Source: Acidobacteriota bacterium
GTDB lineage: Bacteria > Acidobacteriota > Holophagae > Holophagales > Holophagaceae
DNA: 64,000 nt
NCBI GenBank assembly: GCA_016195985.1
Contig: JACPYP010000011.1
Coordinates: forward strand, 124,001 to 188,000
Reading direction: 5' to 3'
Shown piece after piece: positions 1 through 8,266 of this stretch. Both the position numbers and the translations under genes were made by a program. The first letter of the stretch is position 1; every line of letters begins with the position of its first letter. A model generated the notes under the pieces. The model ran no database searches. It saw only the letters and a program-made list of their open reading frames with translations, and had not been told where the DNA came from.

Positions 1-3000
1 CGCCCAGGGGACGCCCATTGATGGGAACGCTGCTGCCCACGGAACCGCCGGTGCCGAATTCGGGCGAGCCGTTGGGGGATCCGCTCCAGTCGTAGACGCT
101 GACCTTTTGGATATGGTTGAAGATGTTCCTCACCTGAACGTACGAGGTGAGCATCAGCTTGCCCGCCAAGGGCAGCTGGGCCTGAAGCTTGAAGTCCACG
201 GTGCTGATGTCGGTGCCCCGGGTGAAGGCGCCCATGGGGGAGAGATACTTGTTGTAGTTCAGGGTGATGTTCTGCCCAGAGATGGCATCGATGGGCGCCA
301 CGCCATGGCCGCCGAAGGCCGGATCGGACTCGTCGATGGCCGCCACGCTCAGCGTGCCGACGCCATTGGGCTGGCGCACGCCGGAGGTGGCGTAGGTTCC
401 AAAGAAGGAGGCGGAGATGTTGCCCTTCCCCACGGGGTAGACATAGGTGAGGAAGGCGTGGAGGACGGTGGAGCGGGTAAGCACGCCATCCGGGGCGAAC
501 ACATCCTCGCTCAGGTGGTTGCGGAGCTTCTCATCCCGGTAGTTGTAGTAGTCCAGGGAATTGCGGCCGGTGATCTGCGAGTAGGTGACGTTCCCGCCGA
601 AATTCAGACGGGAGGTGATGTTCTCGTTCCAGGCCACCTCCACCCCGCGGTAGACCTGGTCCAGGCCGGAATTCAGGAAACGGTGGGTTTGTTGCCATTC
701 TGCCAGGCCTGATCCGCTCGGATCGTGGACCAGGGTGAGGTACTTGGTGGGGTTGGCAGGATCGTAGTAGCCGTCGTGGATGAAGGACAGCCACTCCTTC
801 TTGTAGGTGCGCTGCACGAAATTGATCCGGGCGGATCCCAAATCGAAGTTCCGCAGGTAGCCGAAGGACCATTCAATGGCGTAGGGCACCTGCAGGCCGT
901 CGGTCTTGGCCGTCTGGCTCAGATCGATGATGGCGCTGGGAGGTCCGTAGTTATTGGGATCGATGAGGGTGTTGTAGTCCACCCAGCGGACGCCGGCGGT
1001 GGGATCCGTCGCGGCTTCGGGGCTGTCCACGGCCGGTTGTCCCGCGAGGCCCTTCCAGGAATGGACGGTGCGGGTGGTCCATCCGTTGGTGCGGAACCAG
1101 GCGGCCATTTCGTCGGAGTAGGCGCTGGCCAGCTTGGCGGCGGTGAAGGTGTAGACCTCCTTGCCCTTGCCGTCGGGGTTCCACTTCAGCTGGAGGCGGG
1201 GTTCCGTGACATTGATATTGGCCAGTTCCTTCTCGCTGGTGTCGCGGATGTTGAACTGGTTGTAGCGCAGGCCCACCATGAGGACCCAATTGGGGCTGAG
1301 GGTCCAGCTGTCGTTCACCCAGAAGCCGTTGCTCTTGTTGCGGGCTGCCGCCTGGCCCGCCCAGTAGCGCTCCATGTGGGCGCCAGGGCCGCGCATGGGG
1401 AGTTCGCTGAACTGGACGAGGGCAGGGTCGGGTTGGCCGTTGGCGTCGACGGGCACCAGGGGGACGCCGGAGCTGGCGTAGAAGGTGGGGTACAGGAAGT
1501 CTTTGGTGTCGGGGTTGTAGATGAAGCCGCCTTCGAACACGCCCCGGTTGCCATTGCGCTCGCGGCCGAACTGGTGCTTGGTCTGGAAGATCTCCGCTCC
1601 GAAATCGATGTCGTGCTGGCCGTTGGCCTCCTGGAAGGTCTTGATGTTGAAGGTGAAGGCCTGGTTGCCCCGGATGTTGGGGGACACGTCGCTGGAGGAG
1701 CGCCGGTTGTAGAAGACGCCAAAGTAGGCGGCCTGCCCGTTGCCTGAGGCGAGTCCCTGGCCGTCGGTGCTCAGGATCTGGATGTTGGGGTCGCCGGTGC
1801 TGAGCTGGGATTGGACGAAGATGGGGTACTTGGTGGGGCCGGACACATCCCCCATGGTGACTTCCGCTTTGAAGGCCCGGGCCTCCAGGAACCAGCGGTC
1901 GCTGAGCGTGGAATTCCAGCCCAGGGTCCAGGCCTTGGTTTCCGTGGTGAGGGTGCCCACGAAGGCCTGATCGATGGCGACGTTCGGCGGATAGGTGCGT
2001 TCGCCGGTGCGGCCGCCCTGCTCCATCTTGTCGTAGAGGTAGGTGAGGGAGAGGGTGTTGTTCTGATTGACAAGTCCCGTGAGCTTGCCCTCGTATTTGT
2101 GGTACGTGGTGTCGGCGGGCACGACCTTGTTCCAGTCGGAGTACTTGGCTAGGTCGAAATTTCCGTACCCGGTGGGGTAGGGGGTGCCGACCCCCTTCAG
2201 CACATTGTCGACGTTCGGGAAGGCGCCCCAGGTGATCAAGGGGTACTTCATGACGCTGGGAAGAGTGGCGCCGGGAATGGGATCCCACTGTCCGGCGTTG
2301 TACTGGACCGGCTCGCCGTTCCAGCCCAGGGTGGCCGTCCCGGATTGGGAGGGCTGGAGCCGGGTGCCCACGTAGAACCAGAGGCGGTCCTTGATGATGG
2401 GGCCGCTGAGGGTGATGTCCGTGTGGCGGGAATAGCTTTCCACGGCGTTGCTTTCGAAAGAGGCATTGCCGCTGTCGGGAACCGGGCCGTGGGGCAGGTT
2501 GGTGGTCCAGGAATTGCGGCTCAGGGTGGTGCGGATGCTGCCTTCGAAGGTGTTGGAACCTGACCGGGTGACCACATTCACCTGGCCGCCCTGGCTGCGG
2601 CCGTTGCGCGCGTTGAGGGCGGACAGCACCACCTGGACATCCTCGATGGAATCCGGGAGCGGCTCGTAGAGCTGGGCGCGCGCCGGGCCATCCCACTGGG
2701 TGCCGGAGTCGTCCTTCACGTCGATGCCGTCGATGCGGTACATCACCTGCGAGTAGCCGCCGCCTCCCTTGGTCTGGCCGCCGAAACTGCCGCCGCGGAT
2801 GCTGGTGTTGAGGCCGTTTCCCGTGACCCCGGGGGCCAATGCGAGGGCGCCGTCAAAGGAGCGGTCCGTGGGCAGGCGGAGCAGCTCCTCGGCCGAGTAG
2901 TTCACGCTGACCTTGTCCGAGGTTTTGGCTTCTTCGGCGGAGGCGACGATCTCCACCATGGCGCTGGCCTGTTGAACCGCGCTGAGCGTGAAGTCCATGG

Positions 3001-3313
3001 ACAGCGTGCTGCCGAGGCCCACGCGGACATTCGTGGCGCTCTTGCCCAGCCAGCCCTCGGCGCTGACCTTGATCGAGTAGGTGCCTACCGGCAGCAGCTG
3101 TCCGCGGTACTCGCCATTGGCGTCGGTCTTGTACTCGCGGGGCCGGAACAAGGCCGGGCTTTCCAGGGAGACGCGAACCCCGGGCAGAGGCTTGCCCTGG
3201 GGATCGGTCACGCGGCCGCTGAGGGCGCCGGTGGTCACCTGGGCTGTGAGGGTGGCTTGCCCGGCGAGGAGCAGGGCGAGGGTGGAGAGGTTCCTGAGGC
3301 TTCGGCAATTCAT
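1..3313 (-). CDS. Oar-like TonB-dependent receptor with N-terminal carboxypeptidase-regulatory-like domain (3' end beyond window)
   Basis: The frame is open for about 1,104 codons from ATG 3313 to the window edge, so the C-terminus is missing. The start has a strong GAGGAGG ribosome site 6-7 nt upstream. A Sec signal peptide (ending near LTAQ) is followed by a CarboxypepD_reg-like domain (about residues 25-110, GRVTDPQGKPLPGVRV), then a TonB plug (RIDGIDVKDDSG; NVVTRSGSNTFEGSI) and a long aromatic-rich beta-barrel. This is the architecture of Oar-like receptors, common in Acidobacteria and Myxococcota. It should sit in the outer membrane and import a large or scarce ligand; the substrate cannot be read from sequence. 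It lies 30 bp downstream of the barrel protein gene at 3344-4123 and is probably co-transcribed with it. Confidence 0.9.
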   Translation of the reverse strand, partial: MNCRSLRNLSTLALLLAGQATLTAQVTTGALSGRVTDPQGKPLPGVRVSLESPALFRPREYKTDANGEYRGQLLPVGTYSIKVSAEGWLGKSATNVRVGLGSTLSMDFTLSAVQQASAMVEIVASAEEAKTSDKVSVNYSAEELLRLPTDRSFDGALALAPGVTGNGLNTSIRGGSFGGQTKGGGGYSQVMYRIDGIDVKDDSGTQWDGPARAQLYEPLPDSIEDVQVVLSALNARNGRSQGGQVNVVTRSGSNTFEGSIRTTLSRNSWTTNLPHGPVPDSGNASFESNAVESYSRHTDITLSGPIIKDRLWFYVGTRLQPSQSGTATLGWNGEPVQYNAGQWDPIPGATLPSVMKYPLITWGAFPNVDNVLKGVGTPYPTGYGNFDLAKYSDWNKVVPADTTYHKYEGKLTGLVNQNNTLSLTYLYDKMEQGGRTGERTYPPNVAIDQAFVGTLTTETKAWTLGWNSTLSDRWFLEARAFKAEVTMGDVSGPTKYPIFVQSQLSTGDPNIQILSTDGQGLASGNGQAAYFGVFYNRRSSSDVSPNIRGNQAFTFNIKTFQEANGQHDIDFGAEIFQTKHQFGRERNGNRGVFEGGFIYNPDTKDFLYPTFYASSGVPLVPVDANGQPDPALVQFSELPMRGPGAHMERYWAGQAAARNKSNGFWVNDSWTLSPNWVLMVGLRYNQFNIRDTSEKELANINVTEPRLQLKWNPDGKGKEVYTFTAAKLASAYSDEMAAWFRTNGWTTRTVHSWKGLAGQPAVDSPEAATDPTAGVRWVDYNTLIDPNNYGPPSAIIDLSQTAKTDGLQVPYAIEWSFGYLRNFDLGSARINFVQRTYKKEWLSFIHDGYYDPANPTKYLTLVHDPSGSGLAEWQQTHRFLNSGLDQVYRGVEVAWNENITSRLNFGGNVTYSQITGRNSLDYYNYRDEKLRNHLSEDVFAPDGVLTRSTVLHAFLTYVYPVGKGNISASFFGTYATSGVRQPNGVGTLSVAAIDESDPAFGGHGVAPIDAISGQNITLNYNKYLSPMGAFTRGTDISTVDFKLQAQLPLAGKLMLTSYVQVRNIFNHIQKVSVYDWSGSPNGSPEFGTGGSVGSSVPINGRPLG

Positions 3314-3343
3314 GATCATCCTCCTCGAGTCGGCGGCCATGGG

Positions 3344-4123
3344 CTAGAAATGGAAGACGTAGCCGAACTCGAGGTGCGGCACGAGTCGGTTGGACTTGAC
3401 CAGGCCATCCGAAGGGAAGGCATTGTGAGGGGCGATGCGGCCCACGCTGGGATCCGACTCGGGATCCGTGTCCAGGGCGTACTGCCCGGTTCCGGGTTTG
3501 TGCTGGTAGCTCAGGGCCGTGTAGTTCAGCAGCATGAGGTTGACCTCCAGGCTGGAATGGCCGTTCAGCTTCCAGCTGAGGCCCGCGTAGGGACTGGCCT
3601 TGATCCCGCCTTCCACCGGCGTTCCCGAGTAGGTATCCCGCCAGGAGGTGGGGTTGCTCTCGATCCAGTCCTGACCGCGGACATCGCCGAAGTATTCATG
3701 CTTGAATCGGGTGCCGCCCAGCATGACGCCGGCCTGCCAGCTCCAATCGGCGTTCATCTTCCGGGCGAAGGAGAGGCGGAGGGCCAAGCCGTCGAGCTGA
3801 TTCCTGCGGGAATCGCCGGAGTTGGGCAGGTCCACCGGATCCAGGCCCAGGGGCGGGGTCCCAGCAACGGGCTCGATGAAGGTATCGCCGGTCTTGTAGT
3901 AGTAGCCGAGCTCCGCGGCATAGGTGCCCGCGGATGTCGTGTAGGCGAAGTTCAACCCGAAGCCGAGGGAGGATTGGCGGAGGTTGTCCTTGGCTTCCGG
4001 AGCCCAGGCGGTGCGGATCTTCAGATCCTTGGAGAAGCCAAGTTCCTGGGCCTCGAGCATGCCCGTGGCCAGGGCCACGGCCAACAGCCCCTGGCCGAAT
4101 CGGGAAACGCGTTGCTTCGACAT
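3344..4123 (-). CDS. Outer-membrane beta-barrel protein, unknown function
   Basis: A 259-residue protein. ATG 4123 was chosen because GAGGAG lies 8 nt upstream and it begins a signal peptide (MSKQRVSRFGQGLLAVALA, cleavage near MLEAQ). The mature part alternates polar and hydrophobic residues (LGFGLNFAYTTSAGTYAAEL; HSSLEVNLMLLNY) and ends in phenylalanine (EFGYVFHF), the usual terminal signal of an outer-membrane barrel recognised by BamA. About 8-10 strands would fit, an OmpW/OmpA-sized barrel, but no family motif is seen. It is the first gene of a probable two-gene operon with the TonB receptor and may be an accessory porin for the same substrate. The 165 bp upstream (4124-4288) is AT-richer and should hold the promoter. 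Confidence 0.75.
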   Translation of the reverse strand: MSKQRVSRFGQGLLAVALATGMLEAQELGFSKDLKIRTAWAPEAKDNLRQSSLGFGLNFAYTTSAGTYAAELGYYYKTGDTFIEPVAGTPPLGLDPVDLPNSGDSRRNQLDGLALRLSFARKMNADWSWQAGVMLGGTRFKHEYFGDVRGQDWIESNPTSWRDTYSGTPVEGGIKASPYAGLSWKLNGHSSLEVNLMLLNYTALSYQHKPGTGQYALDTDPESDPSVGRIAPHNAFPSDGLVKSNRLVPHLEFGYVFHF

Positions 4124-4288
4124 GATGCGACTCCTCAGCCTGAAGTGGACGGTGATTAAAATTCGCCAGTTCACGCGGAAGATACAATAGAGGAACCCTC
4201 ACGAATCTCATGAGTAGTTCTACTTAATTTGAAGCCGAATCGACTCCATGGGGCCGTTCAGGGCCCCATGCTAAGGCGCATTCGTTCC

Positions 4289-5929
4289 TCAGTAGGATTC
4301 GGGATGGACCACGCGGTCCTTTTCCGGAAGTTGGAACGCAGTGGGTTTGGCGCGCAGCACCTCGCGGAGCCAATCCTCGGGATACCCCAACTCTCTCGAC
4401 CGACCCTTGGCGTCCTGCACGTAGCCATCGTTGTAGCGCGCGAAGAGGCTCTCGCCCAGCTGCCGCCAGCGTTTCACCACCATCTCTCCCGAGGTGACCG
4501 AGTAGTCCGTGAGGATCTGGCCGGCCGCCTGGGGATCTGTCTTGTAAAGCTCCAAAGCCGCTTTTTCAAACACGGGCTGGAAGCGGAAAAAGCTGGATTC
4601 CAGATCTTTCTGCACGGACTGGATGTCTTTCACCATGTGGCTGTATTTCAGCTGGGCATAATTCGAGACGAGGTTGAACACCCAATAGGCGCCATCCCAG
4701 CTGAAGCGGTTGAGGCTGCCTCCGGCGCAGGAGGGGGGTACGGCGGAGATGCCCGCATAAAGGGGGAAGTAGCAGGTGGTGTAGGTGTCGTCGAGGCCGT
4801 ACCACAGCACGCCGCCAATGGCATCCGGCAGCCAGCTCCGGCATTCGGCTAGGTAGGAGCAGGCGGTCTGGGGCGTGGAGATGGGCCTCTCCCAGGTGTA
4901 GGCTTTGTCGCCCACTTTGAAGGCCATGGGCCGGGCCCGGTAGGGGGATCCGAAAGGCCCCGCATCCACGCCCTTGGTCATGTCGTAGGGCGTGCCTTCG
5001 TAATGGTCGCGCATGAGCGCCACGACATCGGCGGCATCCAGCTTGTGATCAGGGGTGATCCAGAGGGGATAGCGCGCCGCGCCGGGCACTCCGCGGTGGT
5101 AGTCAGGGCTGAATGCCTGGGAGGGTGCCGCGCGGCGGAAGACTGACCACACCCGGGTTTCGGTGTAGCGCAGCTCCTGCGCCGTGGCCGGGCAGTAGGC
5201 CTCGCAGAAACTGAAAGCGCCATCCCGCTTGGGATCGTAGTACCCCTTGCTCCGGGCGAAGGACACCACGTCGGGGGAATAGAGACAGGTCCCGGGATCT
5301 TTCAGAGGGAAGACGCCGATGCGCGCCCGGTTGGCGTGGGCCGCGATGGCGCCATCGGGCACGCGCACCGCCACCCAATGGGCCCCGTGCCCGCCTTTCC
5401 CCGGGCCGATCATTTCAAGGATCCAGGCCTCGTTCGGATCGATGATGGAGAACGATTCACCGGTGGAGCTGTAGCCGAATTCGGCCACCAGATCAGTCAT
5501 GACCTTGATGGCCTCCCGGGCCGTGCGCGCCCGCTGGAGGGTGACCTCCATGAGGGTCCAGTAGGGGAAGGCGCCATCGGGGTTCTCAAGCTCAGGACGG
5601 CCATCGAAGGTCGTTTCTCCAATGGCCAGCTGGTGCTCATTCATGATGCCGAATGTGGCGTAGGTATGGCTGGGCTGCGGGATCTGGCGGCGCACCTTCC
5701 CGTTCCAATCGGTGATATCCAAGGTGGCGCCGGGGGCGTGGTCCTTGGCGGGGGTGAAGCGCAGCGATGGATGGAAGGGTCCGTCCACGGAATAGGTCAG
5801 CAGGGTGGAGCCTGTCTTTGAGGCGCCCTTGGTGACGAGGATGTTGGTGCAGGCTGCGGCTTCTGGGGCGGAAACAAAAGCGCAGAGCACCGCGCACAAG
5901 AGGACGGAAGAGAACCGAAAGGCGCGCAC
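4289..5929 (-). CDS. Secreted C69-family dipeptidase
   Basis: A 546-residue Ntn-hydrolase of peptidase family C69 (PepD-like dipeptidase). The signal peptide MRAFRFSSVLLCAVLCAFVS ends at AAA|CTNILVTKGAS. Cleavage there exposes the N-terminal cysteine, which in this family is the catalytic nucleophile; the known family cleaves dipeptides. Further family sequences are visible: TYATFGIMNEHQLAIGET, EAWILEMIGPGKGGHGAHWV and VRVPDGAIAAHANRARIG. Length is usual for periplasmic members. It is a single gene: the neighbour upstream is divergent and the outer-membrane gene downstream is 165 bp away. It probably feeds amino acids from peptides in the periplasm. Confidence 0.88.
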   Translation of the reverse strand: MRAFRFSSVLLCAVLCAFVSAPEAAACTNILVTKGASKTGSTLLTYSVDGPFHPSLRFTPAKDHAPGATLDITDWNGKVRRQIPQPSHTYATFGIMNEHQLAIGETTFDGRPELENPDGAFPYWTLMEVTLQRARTAREAIKVMTDLVAEFGYSSTGESFSIIDPNEAWILEMIGPGKGGHGAHWVAVRVPDGAIAAHANRARIGVFPLKDPGTCLYSPDVVSFARSKGYYDPKRDGAFSFCEAYCPATAQELRYTETRVWSVFRRAAPSQAFSPDYHRGVPGAARYPLWITPDHKLDAADVVALMRDHYEGTPYDMTKGVDAGPFGSPYRARPMAFKVGDKAYTWERPISTPQTACSYLAECRSWLPDAIGGVLWYGLDDTYTTCYFPLYAGISAVPPSCAGGSLNRFSWDGAYWVFNLVSNYAQLKYSHMVKDIQSVQKDLESSFFRFQPVFEKAALELYKTDPQAAGQILTDYSVTSGEMVVKRWRQLGESLFARYNDGYVQDAKGRSRELGYPEDWLREVLRAKPTAFQLPEKDRVVHPESY

Positions 5930-6321
5930 AGAACCTCCTGGGGGGACTCTATCTTGGCGCGGAGCTCAAAAGTCAGGGTCGGAAATCGGCCATGATCCTT
6001 TGCGGAACCCGGGGAAAGATGGGGGCTCTTTTTGCGAGTGGATGATCAATTCATCGGAACATGAGCCCCGTCAATGCGCCACTGGCAGAAAACCGCACTC
6101 AAACTGGACCATTGGTTTATGTGTCGGGTGGACCTTCCTCATTCCTGCGATCAGTCGAACAATCGATCCACTTCTCTCTGACAACACCAATGCTTCTCAG
6201 TCACCACCAGCACCTGCCCTCTATTCCTCGCTTATCAGACCCATTGGAGGCGAAGCCCGGCGTACGCGGGTCGCTGATTCGGCCCACATCCTGGATGCAT
6301 GCCTGCCTAATGAGAGTCCCC
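5930..6321. other. Intergenic region between dipeptidase and LytS-type kinase genes
   Basis: About 390 bp between divergent genes. All forward frames contain open stretches, but their translations are rich in His/Ser/Pro and show no family features, so I do not call a gene. Promoters for the dipeptidase (leftwards) and the kinase (rightwards) should lie here. No lanthipeptide-like precursor (leader ending in GG or GA, then a Ser/Thr/Cys core) with a ribosome site was found on either strand. Confidence 0.4.
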
Positions 6322-7512
6322 ATGAATGTGCCAGACCTCCTATCCTTTTCCTCCATTCCGGATTCATTCGGCTCGGCGCCGTCCAGACGGAAGGGCCACC
6401 ACGCCTGGGTTTCTCTTCGTGGGGGGGAACGCTGGTTTCAAATCCTTTGGGTCCATCTGGCTGGATGGTCAAAACGGGGCGGGTGTCGGCAGCTGCGCAT
6501 GGGCTTGGCGCTCTCCTGGATCGCCCATGATTTGATTCGGGGAGTCACCGGGGGCACTCAAGCCTCGCTGGTCTCTCTGGCCTCGCTGGTTTCGCTGGTC
6601 TCATTGATCCAGATGGTGGTCCACCCCGTGATTTCCCTCTGGGGTTTCTTTGTTTTGGCGCCCGCCATTTGGAGCGCCTCACCCTGGATCGGAGGGAAAC
6701 GCATTCTCGGATGCCTCGTTTGCGCCCTCGTCTTTTTTGCCCTTCTGTGGGGGGTGGAAGGCGCCCTCCGCCTCGCGGTTTCAGGCAGGCCGATTCCACT
6801 GTCGCCCCTTTTCGGCGATTTACTGGTGTCCATTCCGGCCATGGTCGTTTGCGGAGCCGCCCTGGCGCAGTTATGCCGCCCCCGGTCCGATCACGGCCAG
6901 ATGGCGGAGCGGCTGTCCCAGGACCGAGGCTGCGCGCTGCTGAATCAACTCCGTCCCCATCTGCTTTGCAATGCGCTGAATGGTCTGGCCGAACTGTCCA
7001 AGACGCAGCCGGAGCAGATCGAGCATTCCATTCTGGATCTATCTGATTTCCTTCGGAAAGTCAGCGAGGCCTGTATCCATCCGACCCATACCCTTGAAGA
7101 GGAAGGTGGGTTGCTTGAGGCCTTCCTTGACCTGGGTTGTCTGGGCGTGAGCAGCCACCTGCGAGTGGAGTGGGAGTGGGACGAATCCTTGAACGAATGC
7201 AGGGTTCCAACCCTGCTCCTCCAACCGCTGCTCGAAAACGCGCTCAAGCATGGGGGCAGCGCCCGCTCCGGGCATTCGATTTGTTTGCGCGCCCAACGCG
7301 CCGAAGATGGCGGCTTGTTGCTGGAAGTGCGGAACCGCGGCCGCCTGGAAACCCGCGGAGTGGCCACTGGCGTAGGGCTTCGCAACCTCAGGGAACGGCT
7401 CCTGGCTGCTTACCAGGGACGGGCCTCCTTCAGTCTCCAGGCTGAGGACGGTTGGACCGTGGCACAGGTAAGGATTCCCTTCTGGACGCTGGAACAAGAC
7501 CATGCCGCTTAG
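6322..7512 (+). CDS. LytS-type sensor histidine kinase
   Basis: A 396-residue protein with N-terminal membrane segments (about residues 80-200; LWGFFVLAPAIWSASPWIG, LGCLVCALVFFALLWGVEG), then a His_kinase domain and a GHKL ATPase domain. The phospho-acceptor region reads LLNQLRPHLLCNALNGL; the usual family form is PHFLFNTLN, so the Phe-Phe pair is replaced by Leu-Cys. The N-box is LLENALKHGG and the G-box GVATGVGLRNLRERL. It overlaps the LytTR regulator by 11 bp, so the two are translationally coupled. The start is uncertain: ATG 6322 follows GAGAG closely, ATG 6499 is an alternative, and the frame is open from 6061 without gene-like sequence. A short Leu-Val-Ser-rich repeat lies in the membrane region (6560-6610). 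Confidence 0.82.
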   Translation: MNVPDLLSFSSIPDSFGSAPSRRKGHHAWVSLRGGERWFQILWVHLAGWSKRGGCRQLRMGLALSWIAHDLIRGVTGGTQASLVSLASLVSLVSLIQMVVHPVISLWGFFVLAPAIWSASPWIGGKRILGCLVCALVFFALLWGVEGALRLAVSGRPIPLSPLFGDLLVSIPAMVVCGAALAQLCRPRSDHGQMAERLSQDRGCALLNQLRPHLLCNALNGLAELSKTQPEQIEHSILDLSDFLRKVSEACIHPTHTLEEEGGLLEAFLDLGCLGVSSHLRVEWEWDESLNECRVPTLLLQPLLENALKHGGSARSGHSICLRAQRAEDGGLLLEVRNRGRLETRGVATGVGLRNLRERLLAAYQGRASFSLQAEDGWTVAQVRIPFWTLEQDHAA

Positions 7513-8245
7513 GGTGGCAGTGGTTGATGATGAGCCGCTGGGACGGAGCCGTCTGGTGCGGTTGCTGAAGGAACTGGGGTGTGAAGTTCTCGCCGAAATG
7601 GGGAACGGTCCCGATTTCATGGAATGGTTGAACGGTGGTGGTCACCCGGACGGCGTTTTCCTGGACATCGAGATGCCCGGCGGAAGTGGATTGGAATTGA
7701 TGGCTGAACTGCCCGCGGCCATCCCGGTGGTCTTCGTGACGGCCTACCCCAGCCATGCCGTGCAGGCTTTCGAATCCGAGGCGCTGGACTACTTGTTGAA
7801 GCCCGTCAAGATCTACCGGCTGCAGAATGCCCTGGCGCGCCTGAGCCGGAGGGTGGATGGATTCCGGCGGGAAGAACCACCGAAATTCAACGCCCGTGGG
7901 GGGACCCAGCCCGGCGCCCGGTTTCCCGTGCGGGCGGGCCGGGGCCAGCTGCTGTTGGAGTTCCGGAAGATCACCTACTTTGAAGTGAAAGAGGAAATCG
8001 TACGGGCCTGGCTCGACGGCGAATGTTTCCGCACTTTCTGGACTTCCCTCTCCCAGGTGGAATCCGAACTCAATGGGATGGGCTTCATCCGCATCCAACG
8101 GAACATGCTGCTACGGATGACAACTGTGATTGGAATGAGGTCCCTTCCCAGTGGCCGTTGTCTGGCGCGTCTCGGTGACGGTCTCGAACTGGAGGTGAGC
8201 CGCCAGCACACTCCCACCTTCAAGCAGGCGCTGGGGGCCCACTGA
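7502..8245 (+). CDS. LytTR-family response regulator
   Basis: A 247-residue protein of the LytR/AgrA/AlgR type. The receiver domain (1-120) has the acidic pair VVDDE, the phospho-acceptor aspartate in GVFLDIEMPGGSG and the lysine in LDYLLKPVK. The C-terminal LytTR DNA-binding domain (about 140-245) includes KITYFEVKEEIVRAWLDG and GFIRIQRNMLLRM. It should act as the DNA-binding partner of the overlapping LytS-type kinase. The pair ends 21 bp from the convergent exporter operon. LytTR systems often control bacteriocin or peptide production, so regulation of the adjacent lanthipeptide operon is a reasonable inference, not something the sequence proves. Confidence 0.92.
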   Translation: MPLRVAVVDDEPLGRSRLVRLLKELGCEVLAEMGNGPDFMEWLNGGGHPDGVFLDIEMPGGSGLELMAELPAAIPVVFVTAYPSHAVQAFESEALDYLLKPVKIYRLQNALARLSRRVDGFRREEPPKFNARGGTQPGARFPVRAGRGQLLLEFRKITYFEVKEEIVRAWLDGECFRTFWTSLSQVESELNGMGFIRIQRNMLLRMTTVIGMRSLPSGRCLARLGDGLELEVSRQHTPTFKQALGAH

Positions 8246-8266
8246 GAGATCCCGGAGCTCCAGCGG

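Noticed and set aside
951-2696. Long minus-strand ORF of 581 codons inside the TonB-receptor region
   Set aside because: Its translation is Arg/Pro/His-rich without domains; it is a frame-shifted shadow of the receptor, whose own frame is open from 3313 to the window edge and shows plug and barrel sequences.
6043-6530. Plus-strand frame upstream of the kinase considered as a precursor or larger protein
   Set aside because: No ribosome site at ATG 6043, no Gly-Gly/Gly-Ala leader junction, and it runs into the kinase gene in another frame.
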